DNA of 64,000 nt from assembly GCF_000373625.1 (NCBI RefSeq), contig NZ_KB891987.1, forward strand, positions 555,161 to 619,160. Reading direction: 5' to 3'. A program made the translations under genes and the position numbers. Positions 56,831-64,000 of the stretch are shown piece after piece; positions within the stretch are counted from its first letter, which is position 1, and each line of letters starts with the position of its first letter. A model generated the notes under the pieces. That model had not been told where the DNA came from. It saw nothing but the letters and a program-made list of their open reading frames with translations, and ran no database searches. This stretch comes from Streptomyces sp. LaPpAH-108. Lineage in GTDB: Bacteria > Actinomycetota > Actinomycetes > Streptomycetales > Streptomycetaceae.

Positions 56831-58069
56831 TCAGCCGTGCGCGGGGGCGAGCACCCGGGCCAGCGTCGGCTGGAGATCGCGTACGGCCTTGCTGCTCCGG
56901 AACCTGGAGAGTTCGCGCGCCAGCCGCCGGATGTCGCTGTTCACCGTCGCCGAGGGGACGGCCGGCATCACCCCCAGGAGCTTCCCGGCGATCGCGCACG
57001 CGTGCTCGACCTCGCCGGAGGCGGCGTGGGCCAGGGACCTGCGAAAGCCGTAGCGGGTACGGGCGCGCAGCGCGTACGGCGACAGGCGGCGGTATTCCCG
57101 GTCGAGGACTTCGGCGGCGGCCTTGGGGTGACCGAGGTCGTACAGGCACCAGCCGGTCGTCATCGCCGCGGGATCGTTCACGTGGGTGGTGCCGATCACG
57201 GGCTCGGCGCCGCTGCGGGCGTCGTCGCTGTCCAGCAGCTCCCGTGCCTTGTCGAGACTGCGGAGGCAGGCGCGTTCGTCGCCGACCAGGGCGTGCCCCT
57301 GCGCCTCCCGCTGGGCCGCGAGTCCTCTGATGCGCGGCGGGAGTTCATCGCTCTGGGCGCTGCGGGCCAGGCCGATGGTGGCCGCGGCGTCCCCGTCGTA
57401 GAGGGTGACCAGGGCGCGTCTTACGAGCGCGTAGGAACCGAGGTGCGGATCACCACCGGCGCGCGCCAGTTCGGCGGCCTCGGCGGTCCAGTCGAGCGCC
57501 GCGCCGCTGTCCCCTGCCTCTTGGGCCATCCAGCCGGTGAACTCCGCGAACCGTGACGCGAGGACGAGTACGCGGGCCCGAGCGGCGGACGGGGCGTCGG
57601 CGGCCAGCTCGACGACCGTGCGCGTCTGTATCTCCAGCAGGGGAAGCAGGACCTTCGGCGCGGTGGACTGCCCGAGCTTCCGTAACTGGTCGAACTGGGC
57701 GCGGAAGGAGGGGAGGAGGGAGCCTGTGGCGGCGGAGGCCCGACCGCCGCCCTGGAGGTCGACGAGTGCCCCCGTTCCCGCTGCGAGGACCACCCGGCGT
57801 CTGACGGTCCCGGGGCCGGGGGAGCCGGAGGTCTCGGCGGCGTCCGAGCCGGTCCCGGGGGCGTCGACCAGGCGCCGCAGCTCGCCGTTCGCACCGAGGA
57901 AGGCGTCGCACCGGCGGGCCAGTTCGGGCGAGGCGGAACGTTTCCCGCGCTCGACCTTGCTGAGATGCCCCTTGTCGTAATTGAGCGCCACGGAGAACTG
58001 GGTCAGAGTCAGCCCCGCCACCTGCCGCAATCGGCGAAGTTCCGGGCCGAAACGTGAAGCCGTGCTCAA
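56831..58069 (-). CDS. XRE-family regulator with helical repeat domain
   Basis: This 412-residue protein has an N-terminal helix-turn-helix at residues about 6-60 (LRRLRQVAGLTLTQFSVALNYDKGHLSKVERGKR). A short basic hydrophobic stretch and TPR-like helical repeats follow (WCLYDLGHPKAAAEVLDREYRRLSPYALRARTRYG). Such proteins are abundant in Streptomyces and often act with small partner proteins. TTG 58069 is chosen because GGGGAGGG lies 7 bases upstream and the domain starts immediately; the frame upstream is unlike the family. It stands 165 bases before the TIR operon, in the same direction, and may regulate it. Confidence 0.82.
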   Translation of the reverse strand: MSTASRFGPELRRLRQVAGLTLTQFSVALNYDKGHLSKVERGKRSASPELARRCDAFLGANGELRRLVDAPGTGSDAAETSGSPGPGTVRRRVVLAAGTGALVDLQGGGRASAATGSLLPSFRAQFDQLRKLGQSTAPKVLLPLLEIQTRTVVELAADAPSAARARVLVLASRFAEFTGWMAQEAGDSGAALDWTAEAAELARAGGDPHLGSYALVRRALVTLYDGDAAATIGLARSAQSDELPPRIRGLAAQREAQGHALVGDERACLRSLDKARELLDSDDARSGAEPVIGTTHVNDPAAMTTGWCLYDLGHPKAAAEVLDREYRRLSPYALRARTRYGFRRSLAHAASGEVEHACAIAGKLLGVMPAVPSATVNSDIRRLARELSRFRSSKAVRDLQPTLARVLAPAHG

Positions 58070-58415
58070 TGCTGCCCTCCCCCTCGAACAGCGACCGCGA
58101 GAGCCGTGCACCCTCGCGGGGAACCTCCGCTCGACGTTCACCGACCGACGGGAAGCCCGACGGCAGGCACCCATCGTGACGGACCTGTCTCGCTTCGCAT
58201 CCGAGAGCGAGTTTGACACGAGGCACACGTCGAGGATCGGGGTTCGCCCGTGTTGCCCGTTGCCTCTTCGCTCCCCGGCGCTCTCGACGACCGGACCGGC
58301 CGCCCTCCGGCCACGCCCTCGTCACCGGTCCGACGCTTTTCAGGGGCGTCAGTTCCCAGGTTTCTGCGGGGCGGTGGCTCATCCGGGCAGTCTCGTCGCC
58401 CCGGGGCACGTGGTT
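58070..58415. other. 346-bp gap upstream of the XRE gene
   Basis: No gene was recognised. Promoters for the XRE gene and a terminator region after the ATP-grasp gene (stop at 58416) should lie here. A TTGACA at 58212 on the plus strand has no good partner. Confidence 0.4.
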
Positions 58416-59669
58416 CTAGGGCAGGGGGGTGTGCGTCAAGCGGGTTGCCGCCGTCGCCTCCGTGAGGCGCTTCTCGCAGGTGGGGTGGTCCGGGGCCGTG
58501 CAGATGACGTAGGCGTAGCGGCTCAGGTAGCCGCTGGGGGGCAGGCGGAGTTCGGTGCCCTCCGGAGCGATCGGTTCGGCTTGGAGGAGGCCGGGGAGGG
58601 TGGTGGGGGAGGGGACCGACACCGACTGGACGCGGCAGTCGTGGGGCGGGTAGGCGAAGCGGATGCCCGCGGTGCGGTGTTCGGTGGGGGTGAGGTCGGG
58701 GTGGTGGCCGAGGGCGAGGTCCGCGGCGACGCGGCCGGGGCTGATGCCGGTGGCCAGTTCGCCGAGCCAGGGGATGAGGTCGCCGCCGAGACGGGCGTTG
58801 ACCTCGACCACGACGGGGCCGCGCGCGGTGAACAGCACCTCGGTGTGGGTGATGCCGGTGGAGACGTGCAGTGCCTCGTGGGCCGACCTGAGGACGCGCA
58901 GCAGCTCCGGGTCGGTCAGCAACGGGTCGGCGGCGTCGACGACATGGCCGGTCTCCTCGAAGTACGGCGCGAAGCCGGTCTGCTTGTGGGCGAGGAACAC
59001 CGGCTCGTACACCCCCTCCACGCTGACCCCGTCGACGCTGATCTCCGGGCCGGTCATGAACTCCTCCAGCAGGACACCGCCCTCGTAGTCCGGTGAACCG
59101 CCGTGCCCGGCCCGCTCGGCCATGGTGAAGGCGTCGTCGAACGCGGCCGGGTCGTCGACGCGTACGACGCCGATGCTGGCGCCCATCCCGCGCGGCTTGA
59201 GCACCATGGGGAAGCCGACCGAAGCCGCCGCCTCGCGCGCCTCGGCCAGGGTGTACGCGAGGGCGAAGCGGGGCTGCGGCAGCCCGGCCTGGGTGAGGGC
59301 GGCGCGCGTGCGGTGCTTGTTGCGGCAGCGGTCGGCGCCGTCCGCGGTGAGCCCCGGCAGGCCCAGCTTCTCGGCGATCAGCGCGGCGGTCGTCACCAGC
59401 GTCTCGTCGTAGGTGAAGACGCCCGCGATCCGGTGCGCGGCGGCGATCTCCTGGACCGTGGCGAGGATGCGCTCGCGGTCCGGGACGAGCCGGTCCCGGT
59501 CGAGCAGGGGCACCACGTTCCAGCCCGTCACATGGGGGCGCTGCCAGGTCGGCTCGGCCGCGTCGATCAGCCACACCGGGTGCCGTTCGGCGGCCGAGGC
59601 GAGCAGATATTCGCGGTAGCGCTGCTGGCCGCTGCCGATCACCAGCAGGACGTCGGTCTGTGCGGTCAT
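58416..59669 (-). CDS. ATP-grasp ligase
   Basis: This 417-residue enzyme of the carboxylate-amine ligase fold has GVFTYDETLVTTAALIAEKLGL, then RCRNKHRTRAALTQAGLPQPRF, the ATP-binding strand PMVLKPRGMGASIGVVRV near residue 155, EGGVLLEEFMTGPEISVDG, and the metal site VVEVNARLGGDLIPWL. This is the L-amino-acid/dipeptide-ligase subgroup. It is divergent from the hydroxylase-cupin-MetRS-like genes and probably couples an amino acid in the same pathway. No specific product can be read. Confidence 0.88.
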   Translation of the reverse strand: MTAQTDVLLVIGSGQQRYREYLLASAAERHPVWLIDAAEPTWQRPHVTGWNVVPLLDRDRLVPDRERILATVQEIAAAHRIAGVFTYDETLVTTAALIAEKLGLPGLTADGADRCRNKHRTRAALTQAGLPQPRFALAYTLAEAREAAASVGFPMVLKPRGMGASIGVVRVDDPAAFDDAFTMAERAGHGGSPDYEGGVLLEEFMTGPEISVDGVSVEGVYEPVFLAHKQTGFAPYFEETGHVVDAADPLLTDPELLRVLRSAHEALHVSTGITHTEVLFTARGPVVVEVNARLGGDLIPWLGELATGISPGRVAADLALGHHPDLTPTEHRTAGIRFAYPPHDCRVQSVSVPSPTTLPGLLQAEPIAPEGTELRLPPSGYLSRYAYVICTAPDHPTCEKRLTEATAATRLTHTPLP

Positions 59670-60102
59670 GGGGCCGGCTCCTCAGCGTCGACGTGATCGG
59701 GGACCGCGGACCGGTCCCGTTCTCCACCATCGCCGTCCGCCCCCGGGCCGGTGGGGTGTGCGGGGGGCCGGAAATCCGCCAGGCGGGAACCTGCGGGCCG
59801 CGTGAATCAGATGAACAGCCGCAAAATACCAAGAAGATGATCAAAAGTGGATGAAGATCCACCCGCACTGTGCCGATTGCCGGACTTCGGGTGGTCGCTC
59901 ACCGCCTCCGGAACGGTGCGTTCATCGCCTTTTGCCGGTGTATGGGCGGTATATCCATGTGTCGTATTCCTGCCAGGCGGTTTGACGGTCGGGAGGGAAT
60001 CCCGCACTCCGCCCGACGGGCTGTCAGTGTGGCCGAGGCATCCCGGCGAGACCGCCGGTTGAGGCCCAGAGCCCCTTGAAACCAACGATCCGAGGAGCAC
60101 CT
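59670..60102. promoter_or_regulatory. divergent promoter region of the hydrazine-type cluster
   Basis: Within these 433 bases, 59810-59865 is strikingly A-rich for this genome (AAAATACCAAGAAGATGATC) and 59938-59970 is T/A-rich, as expected for two divergent promoters. No regulator gene lies in the window for this cluster. Confidence 0.45.
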
Positions 60103-60282
60103 ATGTCCCGCGCCCGTGCAGCCGTGGTCGCCGCCGCGCTGTCGTTCACCGCCCTGGCGGCCCTGACCGGCGTCGTCCACGGGACCGACGACTCCGGCTG
60201 GGGTTCGGTCCGGGCGGCCGACTCCGGTACGAGCCACTCGTTCCCGCGGGCCGAGGGCGCGGCGGGCGAGCCGCGCGTCTGA
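60103..60282 (+). CDS. small secreted peptide in the natural-product cluster
   Basis: This 59-residue product starts at ATG 60103 behind GAGGAG. Residues 2-27 form an Ala-rich signal-like segment (VVAAALSFTALAALTG), followed by a 30-residue polar tail rich in Gly, Ser and Asp. It could be a leader gene, a small exported protein or, less likely, a precursor peptide. There are no Cys residues. Function is unknown. Confidence 0.6.
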   Translation: MSRARAAVVAAALSFTALAALTGVVHGTDDSGWGSVRAADSGTSHSFPRAEGAAGEPRV

Positions 60283-60342
60283 GGCCGTTCCGCCGCTTTG
60301 GCCCACCGCAAGGAGTAACGCCACCGCACCGAGGGGAAGTTC

Positions 60343-61689
60343 ATGTCCAACCACGACGTCGAAGTCCTGGCCATCGGAGCCGGTCCGGCCAACCTGGCCC
60401 TGGCCGTGGCGCTCGAGGAGCTGGCGCCCGCGAGCCTGGCGGACCGCACCCTCCTGCTCGAACAGGGTGACCAGGTCGCCTGGCAGCGCGGCATGCTGCT
60501 CCCCTGGTCGCAGAGCCAGGTCTCCTTCCTCAAGGACCTCGTGACCCTGCGCAACCCGAGGAGCAAGTTCTCCTTCGTCAACTACCTGCACGAGACGGGG
60601 CGGTTGGAGGACTTCATCAACCTCGGGACCTTCACCCCGTACCGCAGCGAGATATCCGACTACCAGCGCTGGGTGGCCGAGTCCCTGGACCACGTCAAGG
60701 TGCGCTACGGCTCCCGCGTCACCTCGCTTCACCCGCGCCGGGACGGAGGAGGCGCGGTGGACGGCTGGGTGGCGCACCTGGCGGACGGCACCACGGTCAC
60801 GGGCCGTCAGCTGGTGGTGGGCGCCGGACGCGACGCCAACATCCCGGCGGTCTTCCAGGGCATCGGCGCGGACCGGGTCATCCACAGCACCGAGTACATG
60901 GACCGGATCGCCGCGCGACCACGCACCCCGGGACAGCGGGTCGTGGTGATCGGCGGGGCGCAGAGCGCGGCCGAGATGTACCACTCGGTGCAGCAGGACC
61001 TGCCCGGCTGCGAGCCGACGCTGGTCATGCGCTCGATCGGCTTCAACCACTACGAGACCAGCAAGTTCACCAACGAGCTGTTCTACTCGGGCTTCGTCGA
61101 CGAGTTCTTCCAGGCCGAGCCGGAGGCGCGCGCCCGCATCCTCCAGGAGATGCACCGCACCAACTACGCCGGTCTCACCCCGCCCATGCTGGAGCAGCTG
61201 TACCGGCAGGTCTACCTGGACCGGATGCGCGGCCGGGACCGGCAGTCGATCCGGGTCATGACGCAGGTCACCGCGGCCCGGGACACCGGCGAGGAGCTGG
61301 TCCTGACCCTCGCCAACCAGCTGACCGGCGCCGAGGAGGAGATCTCCTGCGACGTCGTCCTGCTGGGCACCGGCTTCCGCTCCGAGCAGCCGGCCGTCAT
61401 CCAGGGTCTGGCCGACGCGCTGGGGCTCAAGAGCGTCGAGGTCGGCCGGGACTACCGGCTGGACATCGGCGAGCAGCCCACCGCCACCGTCCATCTCCAG
61501 GGCGTCAACGAGGCCACGCACGGCATCGCCGACTCGCTGCTGAGCATCCTCGCCCGGCGCAGCGAGGAGATCGCCCGGAGCCTGATCCGCCATGCGGCAC
61601 CGGGTACCGACGCGGACGCCGACGCCGACCCGGCCGAGCCCGCCGCCCCCGGCCGGAACCGCGAGCCGGTCGTGGCGGGCCGCCACTGA
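60343..61689 (+). CDS. lysine/ornithine N-monooxygenase (flavin-dependent)
   Basis: This 448-residue enzyme of the SidA/IucD family hydroxylates the side-chain amine of lysine or ornithine. The FAD site VLAIGAGPANLALAVAL starts at residue 8, QSQVSFLKDLVTLRNPRSKFSFVNYLH is the family block near 60-86, and NADPH-binding VVVIGGAQSAAEMYHS lies near 204. In known hydrazine pathways this enzyme makes N6-hydroxylysine, the substrate of the cupin/MetRS-like enzyme. Use in hydroxamate siderophore synthesis is the alternative, but no siderophore synthetase is present here. Confidence 0.92.
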   Translation: MSNHDVEVLAIGAGPANLALAVALEELAPASLADRTLLLEQGDQVAWQRGMLLPWSQSQVSFLKDLVTLRNPRSKFSFVNYLHETGRLEDFINLGTFTPYRSEISDYQRWVAESLDHVKVRYGSRVTSLHPRRDGGGAVDGWVAHLADGTTVTGRQLVVGAGRDANIPAVFQGIGADRVIHSTEYMDRIAARPRTPGQRVVVIGGAQSAAEMYHSVQQDLPGCEPTLVMRSIGFNHYETSKFTNELFYSGFVDEFFQAEPEARARILQEMHRTNYAGLTPPMLEQLYRQVYLDRMRGRDRQSIRVMTQVTAARDTGEELVLTLANQLTGAEEEISCDVVLLGTGFRSEQPAVIQGLADALGLKSVEVGRDYRLDIGEQPTATVHLQGVNEATHGIADSLLSILARRSEEIARSLIRHAAPGTDADADADPAEPAAPGRNREPVVAGRH

Positions 61690-61734
61690 CCCGTCTCCCG
61701 CCGTCGAGCGGCTCCGCCTCGCTCCACCGCCCCG

Positions 61735-61975
61735 CCGGACGGACGGCACCACGGTCCGTCTCGCGTCACCGGACGGGACGGCACCACGGTTCGTTTCGCC
61801 CCGCCGGACGGGACGGCGCCTCGATCCGCCCGCTCTCGCCGGACGGGCCGCGACTCCGGTCCGTCTCCCGCCGCCGGGGGACGGCATCGCGACCCACGGC
61901 CCCCGCCGGAGGGACGGCACCTCGATCCACCGCCCCCGCCGGACGGCCCCCGCCCCCTGTCCCGCTCACCCCCCC
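61735..61975. repeat. seven degenerate tandem repeats of 32-35 bp
   Basis: CCGGAC or close variants begin units at 61735, 61769, 61804, 61839, 61874, 61906 and 61939. Each is followed by GGGACGGCACC-like sequence and a TCGATCC/GGTCCGTC part. The array fills the gap between the hydroxylase and cupin genes. Confidence 0.8.
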
Positions 61976-62000
61976 CGCCCCATCGGCCGAAGGAACTCCC

Positions 62001-62363
62001 TTGGACATCCGTCATTTCGACCGTGCCGCGCTGAGCACGGAGAACAGCTGGTCGCAGCGGCTGCTGCCGTGGCCCACGCTCAACGCGCCCTTCGAAGGGG
62101 CCCAGAGCGTCATCCGGGCCGGGTCCGCCTCCCCCCGGCACGCCCACCACGAGTACGAGATCTTCATCGCGGTCAAGGGCGAGGCGTGGATCGAGTCGCA
62201 CGGCGAGCGGCTGCCGTTCGTCGCGGGCGACATCGTGCACTTCCCGCCGGGCAAGGAGCACCAGGTCATCAACGAGACCGACACCGACTTCGAGATGTTC
62301 AGCATCTGGTGGGACACCGACATGTCCCGGGTCTTCAGCGCCCGGCACGAGAGCGAGGCCTGA
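62001..62363 (+). CDS. cupin protein, likely half of a split hydrazine synthetase
   Basis: This 120-residue single-domain cupin has metal-ligand-like residues in SPRHAHHEYEIFIAVKGEAWIE (residues about 44-65) and the second cupin motif VHFPPGKEHQVINETD near 80-95. In characterised hydrazine synthetases a zinc cupin is fused to a MetRS-like domain and rearranges an N-hydroxylysine ester into an N-N bond. Here the MetRS-like enzyme is the next gene, 2 bases downstream. The start is TTG 62001 with AAGGAA upstream. Confidence 0.85.
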   Translation: MDIRHFDRAALSTENSWSQRLLPWPTLNAPFEGAQSVIRAGSASPRHAHHEYEIFIAVKGEAWIESHGERLPFVAGDIVHFPPGKEHQVINETDTDFEMFSIWWDTDMSRVFSARHESEA

Positions 62364-62365
62364 CC

Positions 62366-64000
62366 ATGGCCTCCTCCGACGAGCTGGGCGACCGCCGCGT
62401 CATCGTCATCGACACCCCGCCCACCCCCAACGGCAGCCTGCACATCGGCCACCTCGCGGGCCCGTTCATCGGCGCGGACGTCCACGCGCGCTATCTGCGG
62501 GCCACCGGCCGCAGCGTCCTGTACTCCTCGGGCACCGACGAGAGCCAGACGTACGTACTGGCCAGCGCCCGCAAGCTGGGCGTCGCCCCCGAGGAACTGG
62601 CCGGCCGCTCCTGGCAGGGCATCCGCGACACCCTGGCCACGATGGGCATGTCCGTCGACGGCTTCGCACCGTACGACGACGGCTACCGGGCCACGGTGCT
62701 GCGGTTCGTGCGGGAGCTGTACGACGCCGGGAAGTTCCGCACGCGTACGGTGCGGCTGCCGTACTCGGAGAAGTCCGGTGAGTTCCTGGTCGAGGGGCTG
62801 GTCTGCGGCGACTGTCCCGTCTGTCTCTCGGAGAGCCGGGGCGGCCTGTGCGAGACCTGCGGGCACCCCAACAACTTCGACGAGCTGATCGGCGCCCGCT
62901 CCACCGTCGACCCCACCGACGTGCTGACCACCCGTGAGGCCACGATCCTCGTCCTGCCCATGGAGGAGTACCGGGACCGGCTCACCACCTACTACGCCGA
63001 GAAGCTGCCCTACCTCCGGCCGCACATGGCCCAGCTCATCCGCGAGCTGCTGGACCGCCCGCTGCCCGACTTCGCGATCACGTACCCCATCGGCTGGGGC
63101 ATCCCGGCGCCGTTCCCCGAGACGCCGGGGCAGGTGATCAACGCCTGGGTCGAAGGCATCCCGGCCGTCATGTACACCACCGACTACGCGGCCCGGCAGC
63201 TCGGCGAGGAGACCGAGTCCTCCGACGAGCTGTGGCGGACCCGGCGCGACCACGAGCTGGTCTACTTCATCGGCTTCGACAACATCTGGTTCTGGGGCCT
63301 GACCCATCTGGCGCTGATCATGGCGCACGAGGGCCGGTACATCGTGCCGGACGCCATGGTGGTCAACGAGTTCTACGAGCTGGAGAACGAGAAGTTCTCC
63401 ACCAGCCGAGGCCACGTCCTGTACGCCGAGGAACTGCTCAAGGAGGTCCCCCGGGACCTCGTGCGCTTCTACCTCGCGCTGGCGAACCCGGAGAACCAGC
63501 GCACCAACTTCAGCCGGGCCGCCCTCGACAAGGTGACCGACGAGCGCCTGGTCGGGCCCTGGGAGCGGCTGCGCGCCCGGCTCGCCGAGGCGACCGAGCG
63601 GGCCGGGGACGGCGCGCTGCCCGTCTCCGACCGGGCCCGCAAGCACGCGGCGATCATGCTGGACCGCTTCGCCGGCTGCTACGAGCTGGAGAGCTACAGC
63701 CTCACCCGCGCCGCCGACCTGATCTGCGCCCAGCTGGAACGGCTGGACCGCTGGGCCGAACAACTCGACCTGACGGCAGGCGAGTTGGACCGTACGGCGC
63801 TGGGTGATCTGTTCGTCGAGGTCCGGGCGCTCATCGCCTGTGCCGCGCCGATCCTGATCGACCTGGCCGAGGCGGCGACGCTCACCGGCGGGTTCGACGG
63901 CTCCATCGGCTTCGAGGGCTTCGCGGTCTCCGAGGTCAAGCCGTTCGCGCTGCCCTCGTTCGCGCCGCCCTCGTCCGACACGCCCCCGGAAGAGGTCGGC
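62366..64000 (+). CDS. methionyl-tRNA-synthetase-like enzyme, C-terminus outside the window
   Basis: At least 545 codons run to the window edge. The class I fold is clear: TPPTPNGSLHIGHLAGPF has the HIGH motif at residues about 21-33, zinc-binding CGDCPVC and CETCG lie near 148-168, and the KMSKS loop reads ENEKFSTSRGHV. DNIWFWGLTHLALIMAHEG is MetRS-like. It is far from housekeeping MetRS in context, directly after the cupin, so it probably activates an amino acid such as glycine or serine to acylate N-hydroxylysine. The start ATG 62366 is coupled to the cupin stop. Confidence 0.88.
   Translation, partial: MASSDELGDRRVIVIDTPPTPNGSLHIGHLAGPFIGADVHARYLRATGRSVLYSSGTDESQTYVLASARKLGVAPEELAGRSWQGIRDTLATMGMSVDGFAPYDDGYRATVLRFVRELYDAGKFRTRTVRLPYSEKSGEFLVEGLVCGDCPVCLSESRGGLCETCGHPNNFDELIGARSTVDPTDVLTTREATILVLPMEEYRDRLTTYYAEKLPYLRPHMAQLIRELLDRPLPDFAITYPIGWGIPAPFPETPGQVINAWVEGIPAVMYTTDYAARQLGEETESSDELWRTRRDHELVYFIGFDNIWFWGLTHLALIMAHEGRYIVPDAMVVNEFYELENEKFSTSRGHVLYAEELLKEVPRDLVRFYLALANPENQRTNFSRAALDKVTDERLVGPWERLRARLAEATERAGDGALPVSDRARKHAAIMLDRFAGCYELESYSLTRAADLICAQLERLDRWAEQLDLTAGELDRTALGDLFVEVRALIACAAPILIDLAEAATLTGGFDGSIGFEGFAVSEVKPFALPSFAPPSSDTPPEEVG

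Noticed and set aside
61735-61975. A CRISPR array between the hydroxylase and cupin genes
   Set aside because: The 32-35 bp units are contiguous with no separate spacers and there are no cas genes.

Overview
The window is chromosomal DNA of a Streptomyces-type actinomycete. Evidence for this is the very high GC content with GC-rich third codon positions, frequent GTG/TTG starts, a WhiB-family gene, the ahpD-ahpC-oxyR and fumC/fumA/whiB/glpX/xseBA/ispH/ppgK/ychF neighbourhoods typical of Streptomyces cores, and two dispersed repeats familiar from Streptomyces intergenic DNA. No species can be named from the sequence alone.

From 1 to about 33.2 kb the DNA is conserved core. It runs: partial DUF192 gene, methyltransferase, isoprenyl diphosphate synthase, PIN-PhoH ATPase, secreted transglycosylase with a structured leader, AI-2E-family membrane protein, the peroxide module ahpD-ahpC/oxyR, a PadR-ABC-FtsX cassette, a bifunctional penicillin-binding protein, a GAF-PP2C-kinase sensor, a DUF402 protein, class II and class I fumarases, DUF1707, WhiB, GlpX, DUF4245, nitroreductase, exonuclease VII, IspH, polyphosphate glucokinase, a DUF6542 protein and YchF.

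From 33.17 to about 40.43 kb lies a small integrated element. Its ends are an ungapped 111-column direct repeat (about 85 % identical by eye) that begins with the last codons of ychF. GTGCTGGGAT direct repeats, which look like integrase arm sites, sit just inside both ends, and no integrase is present. The cargo is a RHH-PIN toxin-antitoxin pair, a winged-helix-like protein, a GHKL ATPase fused to a PD-(D/E)XK nuclease domain, and a HEPN-like protein with zinc ribbons that follows a 13-codon leader ORF. A decayed antitoxin copy just outside the right repeat suggests successive insertions at the same site.

From 40.5 to 52.7 kb is an iron-acquisition locus. A double AraC-type regulator is divergent, across an iron-box-like palindrome, from an operon encoding a siderophore-interacting protein fused to a methyltransferase, a lipoprotein, two FecCD permeases, an internally deleted FepC-type ATPase, an enterochelin-esterase-like hydrolase, and two half-size ABC transporters with complementary degenerate ATP sites.

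From 52.7 to 58.1 kb is a tightly overlapping three-gene operon (TIR protein, large P-loop-like protein, membrane protein) next to an XRE regulator; it is a candidate immunity system. From 58.4 kb to the end is part of a natural-product cluster: ATP-grasp ligase, small secreted peptide, lysine/ornithine N-hydroxylase, cupin, and a methionyl-tRNA-synthetase-like enzyme that runs off the window. N-hydroxylase, cupin and MetRS-like enzyme together match the known hydrazine (N-N bond) forming machinery, here with cupin and MetRS-like parts on separate genes.
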